DNA from: Desulfitobacterium_A sp034927245 | Lineage (GTDB): Bacteria; Bacillota; Desulfitobacteriia; Desulfitobacteriales; Desulfitobacteriaceae | NCBI RefSeq assembly: GCF_034927245.1 | Contig: NZ_JAYFQK010000053.1 | Coordinates: forward strand, 1 to 13,112 | Length of the DNA: 13,112 bases | Direction of reading: 5' to 3' | In this document: positions 1 to 6,301 of the stretch, in pieces | Numbering within the stretch: position 1 is the stretch's first letter | Layout: each line of letters starts with the position of its first letter | Notes under the pieces: model-generated | What the model was told of the DNA's origin: nothing | The model's input: only the letters and a program-made list of their open reading frames with translations | Databases searched by the model: none | Program-made: the position numbers and the translations under genes

Positions 1-132
1 AAATACCCCTTTAGGGGTGGCAAAGGTGGCAAAGACAAGTAGCTTGAACGTATGTGAAAGCCAGCGTCTTTAGGCGCTGGTCAGTAACAAAGGCTTATAG
101 CCTTATCCCAAACCACCCGTTGGACGGGTGGT
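1..132 (+). mobile_element. IS200/IS605-type right end with omega-RNA-like hairpins
   Basis: Four short hairpins follow one another: ACCCC/GGGGT (5-18), CCAGCG/CGCTGG (61-80), AAGGC/GCCTT (90-104), and the perfect palindrome ACCACCCGT/ACGGGTGGT (112-132, TGG loop). IS200/IS605 elements have no terminal inverted repeats but carry such subterminal hairpins, and in TnpB-bearing members the right end is transcribed as the omega-RNA scaffold, whose guide is the first bases of flanking DNA. The order here, scaffold hairpins, end palindrome, then an interrupted chromosomal gene, fits a right end read on the + strand. Any tnpB body lies left of the window. A GGTGGCAAA direct repeat (16-33) leads to a TAG at 40-42 in the frame that starts at base 1, possibly the tail of tnpB, but I cannot prove this. 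The assignment rests on structure and context, not on a recognised transposase. Confidence 0.55.
112..132. repeat. Perfect 9-bp inverted repeat at presumed element end
   Basis: Arms ACCACCCGT (112-120) and ACGGGTGGT (124-132) are separated by TGG. The open permease reading frame begins at this hairpin, so the element-chromosome junction is probably at or just after 132. The folded single-stranded hairpin is what a Y1 (TnpA-type) transposase would bind. Confidence 0.7.
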
Positions 133-325
133 GATGATTTGCATCGCTCAAATCGTTTTCTTTGCGCTTCTCACACCGGCCGCTTCTCCTTATTGCGGTA
201 TGATGCATGCGCGGCGTGACCTTATTAGTATGAAGCAAATTTTAAAGATGGGTTTTCCAATGGTCATTATTGGTTGGTTAATGTATACGGTTCTTGGGTT
301 CCCATTGTCTCAAATCCTTTTCTGA
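133..325 (+). pseudogene. 3' remnant of an SLC13-type anion permease
   Basis: An open frame of about 60 codons runs from the presumed IS200/IS605 junction to a TGA at 323-325. It contains TPAASPYCGMMHAR followed by a hydrophobic helix and the ending GFPLSQILF. The small-residue PAASP loop plus a final membrane helix ending in a GFPL-like motif is the pattern I recognise from the C-terminus of SLC13/DASS-type transporters (di- and tricarboxylates or sulfate). Everything upstream, including the start and most transmembrane segments, is missing. A GTG at 128 lies inside the element's end hairpin and has no ribosome binding site, so it is not a credible start. The fragment is best read as a gene truncated by the insertion; substrate specificity cannot be told. 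Confidence 0.6.
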
Positions 326-369
326 TCATCTAATCATTGATCCATGACGAAGCACTGCTGAGATGCATA

Positions 370-409
370 GGAATTACCCTAGGTTATGGCCAAACGGGTA
401 ATTCCTTTT
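370..409 (+). terminator. Rho-independent terminator after permease remnant
   Basis: The perfect 10-bp stem GGAATTACCC (370-379) / GGGTAATTCC (396-405) is followed by TTTT (406-409). It would end permease transcription and insulate the regulator gene downstream. Confidence 0.7.
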
Positions 410-466
410 CCCACTTGATGAATTTATTAAACTCCTTATCGATAAAAATTTAGAAAGCTGGGATCC

Positions 467-1195
467 ATGGTGAATAAAGCAAAAGAATTAGAGGAATTTA
501 TTACCCAATCGATTTATTTTGGAGAAACGACCCTTCAGAGTGAAGGTGTATCTTCGAAAGTGTGGGACAAATATTTGTCTTTAGGCCGCAGACTCCACAA
601 GCCTAAGGGAGATATTATCGTCAATATCGGTGAAAATCCCGGCGGCCTCTATTTTATTCAAAAAGGGGACGTCCAATGCAATTTATTGAGTAAAGAAGAT
701 ACGATTAAAACCATGAGCATCAGAGGGGAAAGAACCATCGTTGGCGAACAATTTGTTTTCCATCATCAGCCGGGAATTTTTGAGGTAATTGCCCTCAAAG
801 ACTGTGAGTTATATTATTTTTCCAGGGATGTAATCCTTAATTTAGCACAGAAGGATATTCAATTATTGTTATTTATCAGTACAAGCTTAGCCGTGACTTC
901 GCGCATGATGGCTTACCAAATTTCAGATTTATCAAAGCATAACATTATCCAAAGTTTAGCGAGAATTCTTTATAGTATCTATTGTATAGAGGAAAAAAGG
1001 GGTTTTCCCGATAAGTCGATCATTATCAACATTACTCATGAAGAACTGGCCAACATGATGGGGACTCATCGTGTTACGGTGACCAAATATTTAAACCATT
1101 TTAAAGCATTAGGGATTGTTGATTATAAATATGAGAAAATTAGGGTTATAAATCAAGATAAATTAAGGAACTTAGCCATAGGCGGTCTTGAGTAA
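467..1195 (+). CDS. CRP/FNR-family transcriptional regulator
   Basis: The 242-aa protein has the CRP/FNR layout. An N-terminal cyclic-nucleotide-type beta-barrel spans about residues 35-120 (with GENPGGLYFIQKGDV), a dimerisation helix about 122-155, and a winged helix-turn-helix about 188-225 (THEELANMMGTHRVTVTKYL, then ALGIVDYKYEKIRVI as wing). Cysteines occur only at 71, 113 and 173, so the N-terminal cysteine cluster of oxygen-sensing FNR is absent. A bound small ligand, as in the halorespiration regulator CprK, is more plausible. The gene lies 122 nt upstream of the arylsulfotransferase on the same strand and is its likely regulator; this is inferred from position. The ATG at 467 has only a weak ribosome binding site (GGGAT at 460-464). 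No cAMP-specific residue set was identified, so the effector is unknown. Confidence 0.85.
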   Translation: MVNKAKELEEFITQSIYFGETTLQSEGVSSKVWDKYLSLGRRLHKPKGDIIVNIGENPGGLYFIQKGDVQCNLLSKEDTIKTMSIRGERTIVGEQFVFHHQPGIFEVIALKDCELYYFSRDVILNLAQKDIQLLLFISTSLAVTSRMMAYQISDLSKHNIIQSLARILYSIYCIEEKRGFPDKSIIINITHEELANMMGTHRVTVTKYLNHFKALGIVDYKYEKIRVINQDKLRNLAIGGLE

Positions 1196-1229
1196 AATAA
1201 ATAGGCAAAGTTTTTAAGGTAGATTGTAA

Positions 1230-1278
1230 TTGTGAACACAAAGTAAAATATAGAACTGTGCTATGCTTAAATCAAGCA
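1230..1278. promoter_or_regulatory. Candidate CRP/FNR operator region before arylsulfotransferase gene
   Basis: Two short inverted repeats lie in the 122-nt gap. TTGTG-AA-CACAA is at 1230-1241, and TGCTT-AAATC-AAGCA at 1264-1278. The first has half-sites like those of CRP/FNR proteins but a spacer of only 2 nt, shorter than the usual 4-6. Binding by the adjacent regulator is only a suggestion. I could not define a convincing -35/-10 pair here. Confidence 0.3.
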
Positions 1279-1317
1279 GCCCAAGAATGATTAATTATTT
1301 GAAAAGAGGAGATAGCC

Positions 1318-3198
1318 TTGAAAAATTATTTGGAAACAGAAAAACACTTAATCACGTTGCAATTTGAATCCGAACAAAAATATTTATCTGAATTCAGATC
1401 AGGAAACTATACTTTAGAAAATCCACTTGTCGTCGAAAATCCCTATCTGATTAATCCTCTTGCCGCAGTCATTTGTTTTAATACCGATAAAGAAACGACT
1501 GTGAAAATTACGGTTAAGGGTAAAGCGGTAGAGGGTGATTTTACCCATACCTTCCCAGCAGCTAAAGAGCATATATTACCGATCTATGGATTATACGATA
1601 ATTATGAAAATACGGTTGTGATTACGCTCGGCAATGGTAAAACGTCAGAGGTTACAATTAAAGTCGATGAGTTAAATGTCAATAGGGCTCTGTATTGCCA
1701 TACCACTGCAGAATATTTTGGCAAAGACCTTATGGTAATCTCGACGACTACACCTTTAATTGATTCATGCCGAACGGTGGGTTTTGATTATGCCGGTGAT
1801 ATAAGATGGATGATAACCAATATGCAAAGTTGGGATATCAAAAAGCTTGCGAACGGAAGGCTTCTCTATACATCTTACCGGACCATTCAAAAACCTTACT
1901 ATTGTGTCGGCCTTATGGAAATGGATTTTAGCGGTAAAATCTATAAAGAATATCGCTTACCGGGCGGGTTCCATCACGATGCCATAGAATTAGAAAATGG
2001 GAATATCTTAGCGGCGTCTGATAAGGACTTTAATGAATCTGTTGAAGATTATGTCGTTGAATTGGATCGAAAAACAGGAAAGATTGTTAAGTCATGGAGT
2101 CTGTTAGATATTTTACCGAGGGAAAAAGGAAATGCGGGAGATTGGAATTACCATGATTGGTTCCACAACAACGCCGTTTGGTATGATAAACCTACGAATT
2201 CAATAACCATGTCAGGCCGACATAAAGATGCCATCATCAACTTCAATTATGATACAGGTAAATTGAACTGGATTCTCGGTGACCCCGAAGGCTGGGGCGA
2301 AGAGTGGCAAAAATATTTCTTCAAAAATGTGACCAAAGGCGATTTCGACTGGCAGTATGAACAACATGCGGCCATGATTTTACCGAATGGAAACGTATTC
2401 GTCTTTGATAACGGAACCTATCGTTCGAAGAATGAAGCCAATCGAATCGATCCGGAAAAGAACTTCTCGCGAGGGGTTATCTATAAAATCGATACTGAAA
2501 AAATGGAAATCGAACAAGTATGGCAATACGGTAAAGAAAGAGGAGCGGAATTCTATTCCCCCTATATCAGCAATGTCGATTACTATGGTGAAGGACATTA
2601 CATGGTTCACTCCGGAGGGATTGCCACCTACAGAGGAAAACACACGGATGGATTGGGCGCCATGCTTTTAAATAAGTACAAAGGAGAGCATATCCATCTC
2701 ACACTGAGTGCTACTACGGTTGAAATCCAAAATGATGAAATAAAATACGAACTGAGGGTTGAAGGCGGCAATTATTACCGCGCAAGAAGGCTTGCCTTAT
2801 ATGAAGAAAGAACTAATTTAGAATTGGGCAAAGGAGAATTCTTAGGCGGATTTGGAGTAACCCCGGAATTTATGAAGATTAAATTTAAAGATGTGGAAGG
2901 CGGAGTTCCGGCTAAACACAACTTATCCTTAGTTCTTGAAGAAGACCGCTTGGCGCTGCGGGCAACATTTAGGGAAGGATCGGAAGTAATCCTCGAGTTT
3001 AAAGGCGAGAACGAATCAAAATTCTACTCTATACCGACGGTAGTTCATGATGTTACCGCAGCCTGTGTTTCTTTTGAGGAACAAAACGATAATGACTTCC
3101 AATTCTATGTAAGCAGGGAAGGAATATCGGGTGATTTCGATGTTTATCTAAATATTGATAATAAGAGGTATAACACCGGTTATTCTATAAAATTGTAA
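1318..3198 (+). CDS. assT: Aryl-sulfate sulfotransferase (PAPS-independent, ASST family)
   Basis: ASST enzymes move a sulfuryl group from one phenolic sulfate ester to another phenol through a sulfo-histidine intermediate, without PAPS. The 626-aa protein has an N-terminal beta-sandwich-like domain (about 1-120) and then the propeller. The expected catalytic landmarks are present: DWFHNNAV (H283), SGRHKDA (R301, H302), EQHAAMILPNG (H350, which by alignment from memory matches the sulfated histidine of E. coli AssT), FDNGTYR (R369) and HYMVHSGG (H427, H431). The start is TTG at 1318, set by AGGAG (1307-1311) with 6-nt spacing. There is no signal peptide, whereas Gram-negative AssT is periplasmic and has a DsbL/DsbI oxidising system; no dsb gene lies nearby. 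A cytoplasmic location and a detoxifying or sulfate-scavenging role are inferences. The gene is probably controlled by the upstream CRP/FNR regulator. Confidence 0.9.
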   Translation: MKNYLETEKHLITLQFESEQKYLSEFRSGNYTLENPLVVENPYLINPLAAVICFNTDKETTVKITVKGKAVEGDFTHTFPAAKEHILPIYGLYDNYENTVVITLGNGKTSEVTIKVDELNVNRALYCHTTAEYFGKDLMVISTTTPLIDSCRTVGFDYAGDIRWMITNMQSWDIKKLANGRLLYTSYRTIQKPYYCVGLMEMDFSGKIYKEYRLPGGFHHDAIELENGNILAASDKDFNESVEDYVVELDRKTGKIVKSWSLLDILPREKGNAGDWNYHDWFHNNAVWYDKPTNSITMSGRHKDAIINFNYDTGKLNWILGDPEGWGEEWQKYFFKNVTKGDFDWQYEQHAAMILPNGNVFVFDNGTYRSKNEANRIDPEKNFSRGVIYKIDTEKMEIEQVWQYGKERGAEFYSPYISNVDYYGEGHYMVHSGGIATYRGKHTDGLGAMLLNKYKGEHIHLTLSATTVEIQNDEIKYELRVEGGNYYRARRLALYEERTNLELGKGEFLGGFGVTPEFMKIKFKDVEGGVPAKHNLSLVLEEDRLALRATFREGSEVILEFKGENESKFYSIPTVVHDVTAACVSFEEQNDNDFQFYVSREGISGDFDVYLNIDNKRYNTGYSIKL

Positions 3199-3228
3199 TT
3201 AACGCGCTGAGTGATCTCTAAGAGCAGG

Positions 3229-3293
3229 ATGCTCCCTTAAAGCAGACAGATTAAACGAAAAAATAATCTGCTGTCGAAAGGGAGCATTTTATT
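3229..3293 (+). terminator. Long rho-independent terminator after assT
   Basis: Outer arms ATGCTCCCTT (3229-3238) and AAGGGAGCAT (3278-3287) enclose an inner pair CAGATTA/TAATCTG around an A-rich loop, followed by TTTTATTT. The stem is unusually long and closes the regulator-sulfotransferase block. Confidence 0.85.
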
Positions 3294-3307
3294 TGGATTT
3301 AAACAAT

Positions 3308-3336
3308 TTAACATATTTTGGGGTTATCCATATAAT
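3308..3336 (+). promoter_or_regulatory. Sigma-A promoter of the 70-aa gene
   Basis: TTAACA (3308-3313), a 17-nt spacer and TATAAT (3331-3336) match the vegetative consensus at 11 of 12 positions. The start point would be about 3343, so the leader is almost only the ribosome binding site. Confidence 0.75.
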
Positions 3337-3359
3337 GGAATTAGGAGGAGGGAAAAAAG

Positions 3360-3572
3360 ATGTTTTTAGGCAGAAATCGATTTATGGGCGGTCCAATGAA
3401 TGAAGCAGAAGGCGGAGCTGTGGACCCAAGCGCGATGTTTCTTAATCAAGCGAATCGTCCTATCCCCAACGGAATGCAACGCTTCTTAAACAAAAAAGGC
3501 ATTAATTCTCAGGAAGATCTATTCAATCGTCTTCAATATGCTCCCCGAGTGTCGTTTAGAAGAGCACGCTAA
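3360..3572 (+). CDS. Small conserved-looking protein of unknown function
   Basis: I do not recognise this 70-aa protein. It is rich in Asn, Gly, Phe and Arg, with no membrane span, no signal peptide and no cysteine. The first 35 residues look disordered (MFLGRNRFMGGPMNEAEGG). The C-terminal half could form a small helical unit (NGMQRFLNKKGINSQEDLFNRL) ending in a basic tail (RVSFRRAR). The case for a real gene is strong: a promoter matching consensus at 11 of 12 positions, AGGAGGAGG at 3343-3351 with 8-nt spacing to ATG, and its own terminator at 3600-3665. It is therefore a single-gene unit with the signals of high expression. The basic tail would suit nucleic-acid or protein binding, but that is speculation. 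Confidence 0.75.
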   Translation: MFLGRNRFMGGPMNEAEGGAVDPSAMFLNQANRPIPNGMQRFLNKKGINSQEDLFNRLQYAPRVSFRRAR

Positions 3573-3599
3573 AAGAAGTATAATTCATCTCTACAAAGG

Positions 3600-3665
3600 A
3601 TAAATCTACTCTAGAAGCAGCCTTTTAATAAGGTCTTGTTTCGGAGTAGATTTATCGTGGTTTTT
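3600..3665. terminator. Shared terminator between convergent genes
   Basis: The perfect 12-bp stem ATAAATCTACTC (3600-3611) / GAGTAGATTTAT (3644-3655) has a 32-nt loop that can form a small inner CCTT/AAGG stem. On the + strand it is followed by TTTTT (3661-3665). The kinase gene's stop codon on the other strand overlaps this T-run. On the minus strand the stem is followed by only a weak T-rich stretch (TCCTTT), so termination there is less certain. Confidence 0.75.
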
Positions 3666-5052
3666 AACCCTTACGGTTAATAGGCAAAAAGGGGTTAAGA
3701 GGGAATAGGGTTTTCGTTATTCTTGTTAAAAAACGGATTGGATTAAATTTATCCCAGAGCAGTCGGCGAGTGTAGGGTTTAATTTGCCCAACCAAACTAA
3801 GGTTAGGATCCATTTGATGCAAGATACCCTCCAAGGTTAATAAACACTTTGCAATCAGCACGTATTCTGAAGGAATATAGATTCGGTGATCATTAATGAT
3901 ATTAAAGAAGTCTTGAATGGCTTCCCCTAATCCGCCTCTGCTTTGCGGATTTAATAAATATTTTGAGCGCATCCCTGAAATATCTTGCAAAAATTGCGTA
4001 CGATCCATCTGCTCCGGAATGATTCCCATTTGGGCAATCACTTGCAAGAGGCGATCGTTTTTTTTAGCGATAAGGGAGTCAATAAGATCGGCCAGCTGAT
4101 GACGCATGGAATTCGTTAATGTTCCTACAATGCCAAAATCGATCAAAGCAATCTTCCCGTCAGGTAAGATCAGGATATTTCCGGGATGAGGATCCCCATG
4201 AAAATAACCGACGATTAGGATTTGATGAAGAATACCTTGACAAAGTTGTTCAGCGATCAGAGAGAGATTATGTTCAAGGGATGAACTTTGAACATTAACC
4301 ATTTGGCGGAGGGGAGTACCCGGGATAAATTCTTGAGTAAGGACTGAGGCAGTGGAAAACTCCCAATAAATTTTGGGGATAATAAACGTTTTATTGTATT
4401 GGGTGAGTTTCTCTGTATTTTTCCCTTCATTTAAGAAGTCGAGTTCTTCCAATAGCGTTCTTGAGAATTCCCTAAAAATTGTCTGAAGGGGATAGCTTTT
4501 TCCCCATTCTGTCCGTTGTTCAAACTGAACGATGAGGAATCCGAAGATCTCCAAGTCAATTTCTGCGATTTCCCGAAGATGGGGACGTTGAACCTTTACA
4601 ACAACCTTTTCTCCGGTCTTTAATACAGCCTGATGGACCTGAGCGATGGAGGCTGCTGCGAGTGGTATAGGATTAAATTCCAGGAAAATTGTATCTAAGC
4701 GCTGCTGAAGTGAAGTTTCAACAAGCTGTCGTATTGTCGCGAAGGGGAGCGGACGAACTTGATTTTGAAGTTGGGTTAATTCCTTGATGATGGGCTGGGC
4801 AATAAGATCAGAGCGGGTACATGCCAGTTGTCCTAATTTAATAAAGGTTGGCCCAAGCTCAGTTAGTGCCCCCCTTAACCGGACCCCAATACCCCCTAGC
4901 TCCGTTTCGGAATAGCGGCGGTTTGAGCGGCCTAGACCGAGGATGGGAGGAAGAGGAATGTTCTCGAGTACGAAATAGCCTAAGCCGTAACGCAGAAATA
5001 TAGAGATGATTTCCGAATAGCGGGCAAGATGCCGCAAAGGTATTTCATTCAT
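3664..5052 (-). CDS. UbiB/AarF/ABC1 family atypical protein kinase
   Basis: The 462-aa protein carries the family's signature elements in order: the KxGQ motif (FIKLGQLACTR, K72/Q75), the alanine-rich loop that replaces a normal P-loop (LAAASIAQVH, 131-140), the nucleotide-binding lysine in VVVKVQRP (K153), EELDF (202-206), HGDPHPGN (285-292) and the metal-binding DFG (305-307). Members act as ATPases or kinases supporting quinone biosynthesis or lipid homeostasis at the membrane. In a menaquinone organism the exact substrate is unknown. The start is ATG at 5052, with GGAGA about 8 nt upstream. The C-terminus ends in a basic, Pro/Phe-rich segment after residue 430, and I see no pair of C-terminal transmembrane helices such as UbiB itself has. 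It is convergent with the 70-aa gene and divergent from the 95-aa gene. Confidence 0.9.
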   Translation of the reverse strand: MNEIPLRHLARYSEIISIFLRYGLGYFVLENIPLPPILGLGRSNRRYSETELGGIGVRLRGALTELGPTFIKLGQLACTRSDLIAQPIIKELTQLQNQVRPLPFATIRQLVETSLQQRLDTIFLEFNPIPLAAASIAQVHQAVLKTGEKVVVKVQRPHLREIAEIDLEIFGFLIVQFEQRTEWGKSYPLQTIFREFSRTLLEELDFLNEGKNTEKLTQYNKTFIIPKIYWEFSTASVLTQEFIPGTPLRQMVNVQSSSLEHNLSLIAEQLCQGILHQILIVGYFHGDPHPGNILILPDGKIALIDFGIVGTLTNSMRHQLADLIDSLIAKKNDRLLQVIAQMGIIPEQMDRTQFLQDISGMRSKYLLNPQSRGGLGEAIQDFFNIINDHRIYIPSEYVLIAKCLLTLEGILHQMDPNLSLVGQIKPYTRRLLWDKFNPIRFLTRITKTLFPLNPFLPINRKG

Positions 5053-5158
5053 AATAATGTTCTCCGCTCATTAGAAATTAGCTTCAATTAAATCTGCAAT
5101 CTAAACCATTTTATGTGTGGAAAAAAATTTTGGACCAATAAATTCAAAGTTGAAATTT

Positions 5159-5186
5159 TTGAAAAAATATATGGTAAAATTATAAT
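5159..5186 (+). promoter_or_regulatory. Promoter of the 95-aa membrane protein gene
   Basis: TTGAAA (5159-5164), a 16-nt spacer and TATAAT (5181-5186) lie in the divergent gap. An overlapping alternative is TTGAAA (5150-5155) with TAAAAT (5175-5180) at 19 nt. I could not define a matching promoter for the kinase gene on the other strand. Confidence 0.55.
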
Positions 5187-5206
5187 TAAAAGTTTAGGGA
5201 GGTTTT

Positions 5207-5494
5207 ATGATGCTAGTGTATGATCCTTATACGGGTAAGAGATCCATTGTAATCTCCAATTTTAAAGAAGCAAGCGGGGTTGCTTTTAGAGAAGGTGCAA
5301 AGCTAATCAAAATGTTTAGCGAAAAACCAATAGAAATTGGTGGGGAAGTTGCAAAAAGGGCTTTTGCAAACGGAAGAGACGCCTTTGATAAAGCTGCGGA
5401 TAAGACTAAGAAATATCCGCGAACAGGACTTCTGATTGCCTGCGGTGTAGGCTTTCTTCTCGCAAAATTGCTTAAGTTTTCAAGCGCAAAGTGA
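5207..5494 (+). CDS. Small membrane-anchored protein, YqjD/DUF883-like
   Basis: The 95-aa protein has an amphipathic, Lys/Ala-rich helical region (about 18-70) followed by one membrane span (about 73-90, GLLIACGVGFLLAKLL) and a short basic tail. That layout, with the glycine-rich span after a Pro, resembles the DUF883/ElaB/YqjD family, where YqjD tethers ribosomes to the inner membrane in stationary phase. The similarity is by pattern only, so the function is open. AGGGAGG (5196-5202) lies 4 nt before the ATG at 5207 and 7 nt before a second ATG at 5210, so the second may be the true start. It has its own promoter and is probably monocistronic. Confidence 0.7.
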   Translation: MMLVYDPYTGKRSIVISNFKEASGVAFREGAKLIKMFSEKPIEIGGEVAKRAFANGRDAFDKAADKTKKYPRTGLLIACGVGFLLAKLLKFSSAK

Positions 5495-5539
5495 ATGACA
5501 TGAACAAAAACCCCTAATCCCCATATAATATATACATAG

Positions 5540-5591
5540 GGAAGTAATCTGGAGGAAAACGCTTAAAAGTAGACTATTCCTGTATTTTTTT
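5540..5591 (+). terminator. Possible terminator after the 95-aa gene
   Basis: GGAAGTAATCT (5540-5550) can pair imperfectly with AGACTATTCC (5571-5580), with one bulge and one mismatch. It is followed after a few bases by a run of seven T (5585-5591). Confidence 0.4.
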
Positions 5592-5631
5592 GCGTATGAC
5601 TTTAGTTTAAGCTGGAATATAATATTTTTTA

Positions 5632-5659
5632 TTGACAACGTGCTACTTTATGCTAAAAT
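5632..5659 (+). promoter_or_regulatory. Strong extended -10 promoter of speD
   Basis: TTGACA (5632-5637, perfect consensus), a 16-nt spacer and TGC-TAAAAT (5651-5659, extended -10) precede speD and leave an untranslated leader of about 80 nt. Confidence 0.75.
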
Positions 5660-5739
5660 TGTTTTCGATGGAAATTTGGGACATTGGTAAAAATTCGTCT
5701 CGGATTTCTTCCTATTTTGTAAAAGAAAAGGGGGCAACG

Positions 5740-5751
5740 ATGACAAGATGA
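5740..5751 (+). other. Three-codon upstream ORF overlapping the speD start
   Basis: ATG ACA AGA TGA (Met-Thr-Arg-stop) starts at 5740, 5 nt after AAGGGGG (5728-5734). Its TGA overlaps the speD ATG as ATGA. The only good ribosome binding site is 13 nt from the speD ATG, too far for normal initiation, but well placed for this mini-ORF. Translation of speD may therefore depend on termination and restart. Whether the mini-ORF is translated is unproven. Confidence 0.45.
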
Positions 5752-6125
5752 GCAATTCTCTGGGACGTCATGTGTTGGCTGAGATTTATGGTTGTAGTTT
5801 CGATATTTTAAATGACCGCGAAAAAGTCGAAACGATAATGGTCAACGCAGCCCTGGAAGCAGGAGCAGAGGTACGTGAGGTTGTATTTCATAAGTTCAGT
5901 CCTCAAGGAGTCAGCGGCGTTGTAGTTATTTCAGAATCCCATTTAGCCATTCATACATGGCCGGAACTTGGATATGCAGCCGTAGACGTCTTCACGTGCG
6001 GGGATCGTGTCAATCCCTGGGATGCCTGCAATTATGTAACTGAACAATTTAAAGCGGGTCATATGACCGCGACGGAAATGAAACGTGGAATTGTTGAGAG
6101 CCCAATGGAAGCGGTAAATCTTTAG
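5748..6125 (+). CDS. speD: S-adenosylmethionine decarboxylase proenzyme
   Basis: SpeD decarboxylates S-adenosylmethionine to supply the aminopropyl donor for spermidine. This 125-aa protein is the short bacterial class found in Bacillus and Thermotoga. The proenzyme cleaves itself between E63 and S64 in VVISESHLAIHTWPE, making the pyruvoyl group from S64. H69 and C84 (VDVFTCGD) match the processing and catalytic His and Cys of the family. The N-terminus SLGRHVLAE aligns with family starts, which supports ATG 5748 despite the distant Shine-Dalgarno. It is monocistronic between its own promoter and terminator, and no speE or arginine/ornithine decarboxylase gene is in the window. The upstream mini-ORF hints at translational control. 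Confidence 0.95.
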   Translation: MSNSLGRHVLAEIYGCSFDILNDREKVETIMVNAALEAGAEVREVVFHKFSPQGVSGVVVISESHLAIHTWPELGYAAVDVFTCGDRVNPWDACNYVTEQFKAGHMTATEMKRGIVESPMEAVNL

Positions 6126-6166
6126 GAGGGATATTTATTTTATTCCAGACTAAGATGTTGGCTGTT

Positions 6167-6208
6167 TAATAGGCCTTGTGACAGGTTTGTTGCAAGGTCT
6201 ATTATTTT
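6167..6208 (+). terminator. Terminator after speD
   Basis: TAATAGGCCTTG (6167-6178) pairs with CAAGGTCTATTA (6193-6204) with one G-T pair, followed by TTTT (6205-6208). Confidence 0.75.
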
Positions 6209-6244
6209 CGGATATTAGTTTAATATCTTGTAGAAAATATGATC

Positions 6245-6301
6245 ATAAATCCACGAATTATTTCACATAGAAGGAATTTCGGATTTATTATAGAATAATT
6301 C
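6245..6301 (+). promoter_or_regulatory. Leader with two mutually exclusive hairpins
   Basis: ATAAATCC..GAATT (6245-6259) can pair with AATTTCGGATTTAT (6275-6288). GAATTATT (6255-6262) can instead pair with AATAATTC (6294-6301). The shared segment 6255-6259 makes these alternatives exclusive. This could be an attenuator-like leader or overlapping operator sites for the gene starting at 6331. No clear -35/-10 pair was found, so it is not certain the region is transcribed as a leader. Confidence 0.3.

Noticed and set aside
5..18. Similarity between the ACCCCTTTAGGGGT hairpin at the left edge and the CACCTAAAGGGGTG sequence at the right end of the IS4 element
   Set aside because: The shared stretch is very short and self-complementary, and the flanking sequences do not match. 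I see no sign that the window is bounded by two copies of one element.
16..33. GGTGGCAAA tandem repeat as the start of a repeat array
   Set aside because: Only two copies exist and they fit a glycine-lysine codon repeat or RNA scaffold; no CRISPR-like spacing follows.
2380..2671. Overlapping open frames on both strands inside assT
   Set aside because: They lie within a gene with clear catalytic motifs, have no ribosome binding sites, and encode low-complexity sequence unlike any family.
3917..4099. Short + strand frame opposite the UbiB-type kinase gene
   Set aside because: Antisense shadow of a well-conserved gene, with no Shine-Dalgarno or promoter.
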